Assembly (NCBI GenBank): GCA_026197195.1
Contig: JAPHUG010000402.1
Location: forward strand, 1-6,242
Source: Sedimenticola sp.
Lineage (GTDB): Bacteria; Pseudomonadota; Gammaproteobacteria; Chromatiales; Chromatiaceae
Length of the DNA stretch: 6,242 bases
Direction of reading: 5' to 3'
Under the pieces are notes generated by a model. The model did no database searches. It was given only the letters and a program-made list of their open reading frames with translations, and had not been told where the DNA came from. Within the stretch, counting starts at the first letter, position 1. Each line of letters begins with the position of its first letter. A program made the position numbers and the translations under genes. This document shows, one piece after another, positions 1 through 6,075 of the stretch.

Positions 1-1
1 T

Positions 2-1525
2 CTGGTCGATACCGTACTCAGTGACTACATCAGCAACTCGCTTATCCTGATGCTGGAAGTGGCCATCGGCACCCTGTTACTCGGCGTTTCTACGGCCTGG
101 CTCACCACCATGTGCCGCTTTCCCGGTCGACGTATTTTTGAATGGGCGTTATTGCTGCCCATGGCCATGCCGGCCTACATCATCGCCTATACCTACACCG
201 GAATGTTTGACGTTGCCGGCCCAATTCAGACCGCCCTCCGTGACGCTCTGGGCCTGGAGTACGGCGAATACTGGTTCCCGGATATCCGCTCACTCTGGGG
301 TGCAGGCGTGATGCTCTCGCTCACCCTCTACCCCTATGTCTATCTACTGTCCAGGGCCGCCTTTCTGGAACAATCTGTCTGTGTTCTGGAGGTGAGTCGT
401 TCACTGGGAAATGGTCCCTGGCGTACATTTTTCAGGGTGGCCCTGCCTCTGGCCAGGCCTGCGGTTGTTGCCGGACTCAGCCTGGCACTCATGGAAACGC
501 TGGCCGACTATGGCACGGTGCAGTACTTTGGTATTGCCACCTTTACGACCGGCATTTTTCGTACCTGGTTTGGCATGGATGACAGTGCGGCAGCGGCACA
601 GCTTTCTACCGCCCTGCTGGTCTTTGTCTTTACCCTGGTATTACTGGAACGCTGGTCCAGAAGAAAGATGCGTTATCATCACTCAGGACAGCGCCACCAG
701 TCACTTCCGGGCTTTGTGCTGCAGCGACACCAGAAGTTGGGGGCTATCCTGATCTGCTCTGGCACGCTCTTTCTGGGCTTTTTATTACCCGCAGGCCAGC
801 TCGCCTACTGGGCCATCAAGACACATGAGATGATCAATGCCGATTTTCTTCAACTCACACTCAACACCGTCTCCCTGGCGGGAGGCACTGCACTCCTCGC
901 CCTGCTGCTGGCCCTTCTCATGGGCTATGGAAAACGACTGAGTCCGGACAAGGTCACTGTTTCCGCTGTTCGCGTAGCGGGTATGGGGTATGCCGTACCG
1001 GGCACCGTTATCGCAGTCGGGGTTATGCTGCCCTTTGCCTGGCTGGACAACAGCCTTGATGGCTGGATGCAGGCGCAGTTCGGTATCTCTACCGGCCTAC
1101 TGCTCAGCGGCACGCTGGTGGCCCTGGTTTCGGCCTACCTGGTACGTTTTCTCGCCGTATCACTCCAGACGGTTGAAGCAGGGCTTGGAAAAATCAAGCA
1201 GACCATCGATGAAAGCGCACGCACCCTGGGTGCCTCGCCCGGCAAGGTCTTACACAGGATTCACCTCCCGATGCTCAAGGGCAGCCTGTTGACCGCACTG
1301 TTACTGGTTTTTGTTGATGTCATGAAAGAGCTTCCGGCAACCCTGGTACTGCGCCCTTTTAACTTCAACACCCTGGCGGTCAGGGCTTTCGAGCTGGCCT
1401 CTGATGAGCGTCTGATGGATTCTGCCAGTGCCGCACTCACCATTGTTCTGGCAGGTATTCTGCCAGTCATACTGTTAAGCCGCTCTATTCGTAATTCACG
1501 AGATAACCATGACACACCGACTTGA
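2..1525 (+). CDS. fbpB: Fe(III) ABC transporter permease, FbpB-type (5' end cut by window edge)
   Basis: This inner-membrane permease would carry ferric iron, delivered by a periplasmic binding protein, into the cytoplasm using ATP hydrolysed by the FbpC partner. The reading frame is open to the left edge, so 507 residues are visible; roughly 30-40 N-terminal residues are probably missing, judging from the usual family length of about 540. It is a fused double permease with many hydrophobic helices. Two EAA loops, which dock on the ATPase, are visible: E-x3-SLGNGPWRTFFRVALP at nt 389-448 and E-x3-TLGASPGKVLHRIHLP at nt 1211-1270. The conserved stretch before the first half (TMCRFPGRR, then LLLPMAMPAYIIAY) is typical of the FbpB family. 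A charged linker near nt 650-740 separates the halves. The last 17 nt overlap fbpC, implying translational coupling. The fold and ABC class are clear. Iron as substrate is family inference; related fused permeases carry other substrates, such as thiamine or phosphonates. Confidence 0.9.
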   Translation: MVDTVLSDYISNSLILMLEVAIGTLLLGVSTAWLTTMCRFPGRRIFEWALLLPMAMPAYIIAYTYTGMFDVAGPIQTALRDALGLEYGEYWFPDIRSLWGAGVMLSLTLYPYVYLLSRAAFLEQSVCVLEVSRSLGNGPWRTFFRVALPLARPAVVAGLSLALMETLADYGTVQYFGIATFTTGIFRTWFGMDDSAAAAQLSTALLVFVFTLVLLERWSRRKMRYHHSGQRHQSLPGFVLQRHQKLGAILICSGTLFLGFLLPAGQLAYWAIKTHEMINADFLQLTLNTVSLAGGTALLALLLALLMGYGKRLSPDKVTVSAVRVAGMGYAVPGTVIAVGVMLPFAWLDNSLDGWMQAQFGISTGLLLSGTLVALVSAYLVRFLAVSLQTVEAGLGKIKQTIDESARTLGASPGKVLHRIHLPMLKGSLLTALLLVFVDVMKELPATLVLRPFNFNTLAVRAFELASDERLMDSASAALTIVLAGILPVILLSRSIRNSRDNHDTPT

Positions 1526-2570
1526 ACTGAATCATGCCTCCATCTCATTCGGTTCAACCGAGGTGGTCAAACAGGTCAGTTTTCAACTACCTGAGGGAGA
1601 CATTGGCTCACTGCTTGGCCCAAGTGGTTGCGGTAAAACCACGCTACTAAGAGCCATCGCCGGCTTTGAGTCACTGGCCGAAGGGAGTATCTCCCTGCAT
1701 GGAAAGTCGGTCAGCAGTACGCATCAACTCGTCGCCCCGGAAAAGCGTCGCGTGGGTATGGTGTTTCAGGATTTTGCCCTGTTTCCCCATCTTAACGTGG
1801 CCAATAATGTCGCTTTTGGACTTAGTCGCGCACCTGGCCAAAAGAAAAAACAGCGCATTACCGAACTACTGAAATTAGTCGGCCTGGAGCACCTTGCCCA
1901 CCAGCATCCTCACCAGCTTTCAGGCGGGCAACAGCAACGGGTTGCCTTGGCCCGGGCTATGGCACCCCGCCCGGAAGTCCTGTTGCTCGATGAACCGTTC
2001 TCAGCCCTGGATCCGGAGCTGCGCGGCCAGCTGGCCACTGAGGTAAGAACGCTGCTTAAACAGGATGGCATCACCGCCATCCTGGTGACGCACGACCAGA
2101 CCGAGGCGTTTGCCATGGCCGATCGGATTGGCGTGATGCATCAAGGGGAATTACATCAGTGGGACAGCAGCTATAACCTCTATCACCACCCGGCAACCAC
2201 GTTTGTCGCCGATTTTATTGGACGGGGCACCCTGTTGGATATCACGGTCGCCGACAACAACAGCATCGACACGCCGCTCGGCAGGCTCAGTGGAAAACTG
2301 CCGTCAGGAACCGAGGCGGGCCTTAAACTGAAACTGCTGCTTCGTCCGGATGACCTGCACCTCACCACCAAACAAGAGGGGATCGACGCTACCATAACCG
2401 AACGACTCTTCCAGGGTGCTGACTATCTTTATACCCTGCAACTTGATACCGGCGACCAGTTCCACTGCCTGGCACCCAGCCACCAGCAACACAATGTGGG
2501 TGAGCGCGTCACCCTGAAACTGGACATACAGGATCTGGTGCTGTTTTCAGATGAGGGCCTGGCACTCTAG
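1509..2570 (+). CDS. fbpC: Fe(III) ABC transporter ATP-binding protein, FbpC-type
   Basis: This is the cytoplasmic ATPase that powers the adjacent FbpB permease. At 353 residues it has normal length for the FbpC/PotA/CysA class. Visible motifs in order are Walker A GPSGCGKTT (residues 37-45), Q-loop Q87 in VFQDFALFPH, signature LSGGQ (137-141), Walker B LLLDE (158-162), D-loop SALD (165-168) and switch histidine H195 in VTHDQTEA. Residues from about 235 onward form a C-terminal TOBE-like regulatory region, with LLLRPDDLHL marking its core. The ATG at 1509 lies inside the end of fbpB, and only a weak purine stretch (GAGA, 1500-1503) precedes it, so translation is probably coupled to fbpB. All catalytic residues are intact. 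Assignment to iron rather than another substrate rests on the FbpB-like partner. The gene ends with TAG 23 nt before the convergent pepP stop. Confidence 0.9.
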   Translation: MTHRLELNHASISFGSTEVVKQVSFQLPEGDIGSLLGPSGCGKTTLLRAIAGFESLAEGSISLHGKSVSSTHQLVAPEKRRVGMVFQDFALFPHLNVANNVAFGLSRAPGQKKKQRITELLKLVGLEHLAHQHPHQLSGGQQQRVALARAMAPRPEVLLLDEPFSALDPELRGQLATEVRTLLKQDGITAILVTHDQTEAFAMADRIGVMHQGELHQWDSSYNLYHHPATTFVADFIGRGTLLDITVADNNSIDTPLGRLSGKLPSGTEAGLKLKLLLRPDDLHLTTKQEGIDATITERLFQGADYLYTLQLDTGDQFHCLAPSHQQHNVGERVTLKLDIQDLVLFSDEGLAL

Positions 2571-2593
2571 CCCAGCCCACACCCGTAAGCCAA

Positions 2594-3901
2594 TCAGGCC
2601 GACATGAGCGCCTCAATCTCTTCAACCGTTTTTGGCACATCCTTGGAAAGCACATCATAGCCGTCCTTGGTCACCAGCAGATCATCTTCAATCCTGATAC
2701 CGATATTCCACCACTTCTTGGCCACCCCTTTGGCTCCTGAGGGGATATAGATACCCGGCTCAACCGTCAGGACCATTCCAGGTTCCAACAGTCGCCATTT
2801 ACCATCTATTTTGTAGTCACCTACATCATGCACATCCATCCCAAGCCAATGACCGGCGCGGTGCATGTAAAAGGCTTTGTAGGCCTCATTCTTTATCAAG
2901 GTAGCCACACGGCCTTTCAGGATACCAAGCTCTACCAACCCCTTGGTTATCACCTTTACCACCGCATCATGCGGGTCATTCCAATGATTACCTGGACGCA
3001 CCTTTTCAATCGCGGCAGCCTGAGATTTCAATACCAACTCATAAAGCGCACGCTGCTCAGGTGAGAACCGGCCATTGACGGGAAAGGTACGGGTGATATC
3101 AGAGGCATAGTAGTCATACTCACAGCCGGCATCGATCAGCAGCAGATCGCCTGCCTGCAGCTCGGCGCTGTTTTCCACATAGTGCAAAATACAGCCGTTT
3201 GCACCGCCCCCCACAATCGGCGTATAGGCCTGGTAACGGCCACCCTGTTTTGCGCACTCATGTACCAGCTCCGCCTCAACCTGCCACTCCATCAAGCCAG
3301 GGCGACAATATTGCATGGCCCGTTTATGGGCCTTGGCCGATATTTTTGCTGCCGTGCGCATCGCCTTGATTTCTGAACGGCTCTTATATAACCGCATGTC
3401 ATGCAGATAGTGATCCAGTGCAACAAATTCGACCGGCCCTGGCACACCGGCCCTACCCTTGTTACGAATGGTGCTGATCCACTCTGACATCTGCTTGTCC
3501 AGCTCATGATTACAACCCATGGCATAAAACACCCGCTCACTCTGCTCGATCATACGTGGCAAAATGTCATTCAGGTCGCCAATGGGAAATGAATCTTCAG
3601 CCCCATAGGTTTCACAAGCCCCCTCTTGTCCGGCCCGCAAACCATTCCAGGTCTCTTTCTCAGGATCACGCTCTCGACAAAACAGGACGTATTCGGCCTG
3701 TTTTCGGCCCGGTATGAGTACCGCTACGGCTTCAGGCTCAGGAAAGCCGGTCAGGTAGTAAAAATCACTATCGGGACGATAGGGATAGTCCGCATCTCTA
3801 TTGCGTATAGCGACCGGCGCAGAAGGGAGTATTGCGATACTGCCTGGGCCCATCATCCGCATCAACTGCTTGCGACGGCGTTTAAACTCAGCAATTGTCA
3901 T
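2594..3901 (-). CDS. pepP: Xaa-Pro aminopeptidase (aminopeptidase P)
   Basis: This cytoplasmic metallopeptidase removes the N-terminal residue from peptides whose second residue is proline. At 435 residues it is close to the E. coli enzyme (441). The N-terminal creatinase-like domain covers roughly residues 1-170, including the conserved YRPDSDFYYLTGFPEPEA stretch at 41-58. The C-terminal pita-bread catalytic domain follows. All five expected dinuclear metal ligands are present: D257 (in LLLIDAG), D268 (in SDITRTFP), H351 (in HRAGHWLG), E381 (in TVEPGIY) and E405 (in GIRIEDD). The supporting histidines H240 and H358 are also present, each offset by three from the E. coli numbering. The ATG overlaps the ygfB stop as ATGA. 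A GGAG ribosome-binding site lies 5 nt upstream of the start, inside ygfB. In E. coli ubiH follows pepP; here the next gene is the convergent fbpC. Confidence 0.96.
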   Translation of the reverse strand: MTIAEFKRRRKQLMRMMGPGSIAILPSAPVAIRNRDADYPYRPDSDFYYLTGFPEPEAVAVLIPGRKQAEYVLFCRERDPEKETWNGLRAGQEGACETYGAEDSFPIGDLNDILPRMIEQSERVFYAMGCNHELDKQMSEWISTIRNKGRAGVPGPVEFVALDHYLHDMRLYKSRSEIKAMRTAAKISAKAHKRAMQYCRPGLMEWQVEAELVHECAKQGGRYQAYTPIVGGGANGCILHYVENSAELQAGDLLLIDAGCEYDYYASDITRTFPVNGRFSPEQRALYELVLKSQAAAIEKVRPGNHWNDPHDAVVKVITKGLVELGILKGRVATLIKNEAYKAFYMHRAGHWLGMDVHDVGDYKIDGKWRLLEPGMVLTVEPGIYIPSGAKGVAKKWWNIGIRIEDDLLVTKDGYDVLSKDVPKTVEEIEALMSA

Positions 3902-4452
3902 GAGCGCTCCGAATCATCTGCAACCCTTTCAGAATGCACTAACATGGCGGCCACCCAGATAAACTCGGCAATCTCCATCAGTGACTCTTCATCCTCTTCC
4001 GTTCCCTGTAAACTATCCAGGTCCATGCGGGTAATCTCAGTCAAGGCATTCAGTGCATCCTGCGTCTCTGTCGAAAAGGTGTACCCTGCAGGCACCCCAG
4101 CAACCCCGACACCATAGAGAAAACCCTGAGTCCAATCCGCCACCGCCAGAGCTCGCACCTTAAGCGGCGTATCTTCATCAGGAAAAAACGGGGTAAACCC
4201 TAACCCGGGGCCTTTAACGGCCGCTAAGGTTTCGTCATGCAACACTTTGAGTGATTGCGCGCACTCTCGAACCAGCAAGTCACCTGCGCTCTCCTCATCA
4301 AACAGCTCGGCGAACCAGCGCGCTTCCGCATCTTCCCTTCCGGCACAAATCAAACCACACAGGATGCCATGAACTTCAGCGCCCGAACTTTCCACATCGG
4401 CAGAGGCAAGTTGTCGCTCAACACGTTCGTAATTAAGGCTGCTTTCGGTCAT
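3898..4452 (-). CDS. ygfB: YgfB/YecA family (UPF0149) protein
   Basis: This is a small acidic cytoplasmic protein of 184 residues (E. coli YgfB is about 192) and the first gene of the ygfB-pepP operon. Family hallmarks are SGAEVHGILCGL (residues 23-34), FTPFFPDEDTPL (86-97), WTQGFLYGVGVAG (107-119) and the acidic C-terminal stretch around 152-175, ending IWVAAMLVHSE. No enzyme motif, signal peptide or membrane segment is seen. The biochemical role is poorly defined. In Pseudomonas aeruginosa YgfB has been linked to control of the AlpA-dependent ampDh3 pathway, but nothing here shows that role applies. The ATG at 4450-4452 gives an N-terminus aligned with the family, although only a weak AGAG purine stretch precedes it. 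The stop overlaps the pepP start by 4 nt, so the two are almost certainly translated from one message. Confidence 0.93.
   Translation of the reverse strand: MTESSLNYERVERQLASADVESSGAEVHGILCGLICAGREDAEARWFAELFDEESAGDLLVRECAQSLKVLHDETLAAVKGPGLGFTPFFPDEDTPLKVRALAVADWTQGFLYGVGVAGVPAGYTFSTETQDALNALTEITRMDLDSLQGTEEDEESLMEIAEFIWVAAMLVHSERVADDSERS
3907..3910 (-). promoter_or_regulatory. Ribosome-binding site of pepP
   Basis: The - strand reads GGAG, then 5 nt, then the pepP ATG. This Shine-Dalgarno match lies inside the 3' end of ygfB and supports the ATG at 3901 as the pepP start, with translation coupled across the ATGA overlap. Confidence 0.7.
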
Positions 4453-4537
4453 GAATAATCGCTCTCTACTCTATTAATGTGTTTTTCGGAAGCTCGGCAC
4501 AGTTTGATTTCAATAATCGACTAATGTCTTACCCTAT

Positions 4538-4560
4538 TGGCATAATATAGTACCATGCCA
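4538..4560. repeat. Perfect 6-bp inverted repeat (TGGCAT-N11-ATGCCA), possible operator
   Basis: TGGCAT at 4538-4543 and ATGCCA at 4555-4560 form a perfect dyad with an 11-nt AT-rich centre, in the divergent region between ygfB and the small coiled-coil gene. It includes the T-N11-A spacing favoured by LysR-type regulators. Its centre lies about 57 nt upstream of the predicted start site at 4606-4607, where activators often bind. A 6-bp dyad with free spacing can easily arise by chance in 150 nt, so an operator role is only a suggestion. Confidence 0.3.
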
Positions 4561-4570
4561 CTGGATAACG

Positions 4571-4599
4571 TTGACCCGCGCCTAAGCGCACTCTATATT
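4571..4599 (+). promoter_or_regulatory. Sigma70-type promoter for the small coiled-coil gene (and probably zapA)
   Basis: TTGACC (4571-4576, 5 of 6 matches to the -35 consensus) is separated by exactly 17 nt from TATATT (4594-4599, 5 of 6 matches to the -10 consensus). Transcription would start 7-8 nt after the -10 box, at 4606 or 4607. That coincides with the A of the ATG of the next gene, so the message would be leaderless or nearly so. No comparably good promoter was found for ygfB on the opposite strand. Confidence 0.7.
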
Positions 4600-4606
4600 G
4601 TTGCTT

Positions 4607-4837
4607 ATGAACTCTAACGACCCCAATTCTACTTCCGGACTGGACCTCAATAAACTTGAGAATCAAGTGGATGAGTTGATCCGTACCATTGACCGCCTCA
4701 AGGAGGAGAACAGAAACCTCCGAGGCAAACAGCATGAGTTGATGTCAGAACGCGCCGAGCTAATCGAGAAAACCGAACTTGCGCGCAGCCGGGTAGAGGC
4801 GATGATTTCCCGACTCCGTTCCATTGAGACCGGATAA
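4607..4837 (+). CDS. Small coiled-coil protein, TIGR02449-like, upstream of zapA
   Basis: This is a 76-residue, highly charged, almost wholly helical protein predicted to be cytoplasmic. After a polar N-terminal tail (residues 1-13), residues 14-74 show heptad-like leucine and isoleucine spacing (LNKLENQVDELIRTIDRLKE and onward to ARSRVEAMISRLRSIE), so it should form a long coiled coil. It resembles the TIGR02449 family of about 65 residues found next to zapA in many gammaproteobacteria; that match is from memory of the pattern. Its function is unknown. By size, coiled-coil nature and position it could be a Z-ring accessory factor like ZapB, which is inference. The ATG at 4607 is chosen because the upstream in-frame TTG codons (4598, 4601) fall on or beside the -10 box and could not be on the transcript. 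No Shine-Dalgarno sequence precedes it. A 72-nt gap separates it from zapA. Confidence 0.85.
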   Translation: MNSNDPNSTSGLDLNKLENQVDELIRTIDRLKEENRNLRGKQHELMSERAELIEKTELARSRVEAMISRLRSIETG

Positions 4838-4909
4838 CCAGCAAGATCACAAACAACACCCATGCATGCCAATGTCCCTTTTTCATAACCCGATTCCGAG
4901 CATACAACA

Positions 4910-5224
4910 GTGAGTGATAACAGCGTTCCCGTAACCGTGCTTATACTGGATAAAGAGTATCGAGTGGCTTGTAACCAGGGTGAAGAGGATAGCCTGATTG
5001 CGACTGCTCGTTTTGTTGACAAAAAGATGCGGGAGATCCGCTCAAGCGGTAAGGTACTGGGGACCGATAGAATCGCGGTAATGACTGCCCTTAATCTGGC
5101 CCATGAGCTATTGGATAACAAGTCACAAAAGGACGCCGTAGGCGCCAACATCAGCCATCGCTTGCATGCAATGCAACAAAAGATCGACGCTGCGCTTAGT
5201 AAGGAAAATCAGCTGGATCTTTAA
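4910..5224 (+). CDS. zapA: Cell division protein ZapA
   Basis: ZapA binds FtsZ and cross-links its protofilaments, stabilising the Z-ring at midcell. The 104-residue product matches the usual length (E. coli 109). The N-terminal globular domain (about residues 1-70) carries VTVLILDKEYRVACNQGEE, followed by helix residues LIATARFVDKKMREIR and the typical MTALNLAHELL segment. The rest is a C-terminal coiled coil (about 72-100) used for dimer and tetramer formation. The start is a GTG at 4910; it gives the family-typical N-terminus MSDNSVPV, but only a weak purine stretch (CCGAG) precedes it. The gene is probably transcribed from the promoter at 4571-4599 together with the coiled-coil gene, since no convincing promoter lies in the 72-nt gap. 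The 6S RNA gene begins 27 nt after its stop. Confidence 0.94.
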   Translation: MSDNSVPVTVLILDKEYRVACNQGEEDSLIATARFVDKKMREIRSSGKVLGTDRIAVMTALNLAHELLDNKSQKDAVGANISHRLHAMQQKIDAALSKENQLDL

Positions 5225-5247
5225 ACTTTTTAGGGTTAGCCTATTCT
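5219..5247 (+). promoter_or_regulatory. Weak candidate promoter for 6S RNA
   Basis: TATTCT at 5242-5247 matches 4 of 6 bases of the -10 consensus and sits at about the right distance from the inferred 5' end of 6S RNA at 5252. The best -35 at 16-17 nt spacing is CTTTAA/TTTAAA, overlapping the zapA stop codon, and is a poor match. The RNA could also be cut from a longer zapA transcript, as 6S RNA is made from precursors in E. coli. Confidence 0.35.
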
Positions 5248-5251
5248 TACA

Positions 5252-5438
5252 GGTATCCCCTGCGGTGTTTGTAAGCGAATCGGGTATTTTCTTGAGCCTA
5301 TTCATTACCCCGGGGACTTAATGGGAACGACATTGTGCATGTCCGCTACCAGCGGAAAGCCTTAATCTTCCCTGTTGTCCCCACTTGAACCTATTGGTTC
5401 AAGAACGATGATTTGCTACGGCACAGGTGGGGGATACC
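5252..5438 (+). ncRNA. ssrS: 6S RNA
   Basis: 6S RNA binds sigma70-RNA polymerase holoenzyme by imitating an open promoter and lowers transcription in stationary phase. The limits come from a perfect 9-bp closing stem, GGTATCCCC (5252-5260) with GGGGATACC (5430-5438), giving 187 nt (E. coli mature RNA is about 184). Conserved blocks shared with E. coli 6S include TGAGCC-x-AT-x-TTCAT-x-ACC-like sequence at 5293-5309, GCCTTAA at 5359-5365 on the 3' side of the central bubble, and the hairpin CTTGAACC-TATT-GGTTCAAG at 5384-5403. Local hairpins GACAT/ATGTC (5329-5343) and CCGCT/AGCGG (5343-5355) share base 5343, so they are alternatives within the apical arm. By analogy with E. coli U44, product-RNA synthesis would begin near T5301. 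The position between zapA and ygfA is the classical one. The mature ends may differ by a few bases. Confidence 0.95.
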
Positions 5439-5463
5439 TTATTACCATTCGAAAAGCCCCCTC

Positions 5464-6075
5464 ATGCAGAATCTGAAACAATTAAGACAACAGATCCGCA
5501 AGCAGAGAAAAGCGCTCTCCAGACAGCAGCAACGAAAAAACAGCCTCGCTGCATGTCGACACTTCATTCGCAACCTCAATCTTCTACGCGCTAAAAAAGT
5601 GGCTCTTTATCTGGCGGCTGATGGCGAACTTGATCCACTCCCACTAATAAACAAACTGCGCCGACTAAAAAAACGCGTCTACTTACCCGTTCTAAGACCT
5701 AACAATGTCAACGCGCTCTGGTTTTCTGAATACCGCCTGAATGACTCTTTACGCCCAAACCGTTTTGGCATTCTGGAACCCAACATTAAAAAACGAAAGC
5801 CCATCGTGACATGGGGACTGGATCTGATCATTATGCCATTGGTTGCATTCAATAATGCAGGGACACGCGTGGGGATGGGTGGTGGTTATTATGATCGGAC
5901 ACTCGGCTATCAACACAGCAGAACGCACTGGATAAAACCCAAGCTCATTGGCTATGCGCATGAATGCCAGTACATAGAGGAATTACCCAGTCGTGCCTGG
6001 GACATACCACTGCATGCTGTTATAACGGAACACCGCTTCCAATCATTCATCACTAACCAACCAACAACAAAATAA
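5464..6075 (+). CDS. ygfA: 5-formyltetrahydrofolate cyclo-ligase (MTHFS)
   Basis: This enzyme converts 5-formyltetrahydrofolate to 5,10-methenyltetrahydrofolate with ATP, returning a storage or inhibitory folate to one-carbon metabolism in the cytoplasm. The 203-residue product is close to the family's usual 180-200. Motifs are the basic N-terminal helix with RKQRKALS (residues 12-19), YLAADGELDP (49-58), FGILEP (101-106), the nucleotide- and substrate-binding GTRVGMGGGYYDR (133-145), IGYAHECQ (162-169) and the C-terminal DIPLHAVITE (180-189). The ATG at 5464 is chosen over an in-frame TTG at 5413 because that codon lies inside the 6S RNA and the family begins near here. No clear Shine-Dalgarno sequence is seen, only GAAAAGCCCCC. 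It starts 25 nt after 6S RNA with no terminator between, so co-transcription with ssrS is likely, as in E. coli. It ends in tandem stops TAATAA. Confidence 0.95.
   Translation: MQNLKQLRQQIRKQRKALSRQQQRKNSLAACRHFIRNLNLLRAKKVALYLAADGELDPLPLINKLRRLKKRVYLPVLRPNNVNALWFSEYRLNDSLRPNRFGILEPNIKKRKPIVTWGLDLIIMPLVAFNNAGTRVGMGGGYYDRTLGYQHSRTHWIKPKLIGYAHECQYIEELPSRAWDIPLHAVITEHRFQSFITNQPTTK

Noticed and set aside
2556..2600. GGCCTG / CAGGCC inverted repeat around the fbpC-pepP junction as a bidirectional terminator
   Set aside because: The arms are only 6 bp, 33 nt apart, lie mostly inside both coding ends, and no T-run follows on either strand.
3626..4117. A 163-codon open frame on the + strand across the pepP/ygfB junction
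   Set aside because: It lies antisense to two well-supported genes, its translation resembles no family I know, and it spans their overlap by chance.
4598..4606. Upstream TTG starts for the coiled-coil gene
   Set aside because: They coincide with or follow immediately on the -10 box, so they would precede the transcription start.
4663..5151. A 162-codon open frame on the - strand opposite the coiled-coil gene and zapA
   Set aside because: It is serine- and arginine-rich, typical of a shadow frame, and antisense to two recognised genes.
5413..5463. In-frame TTG extension of ygfA that would start at 5413
   Set aside because: It would begin inside the 6S RNA, adds residues unlike the family N-terminus, and the ATG at 5464 fits the known length.
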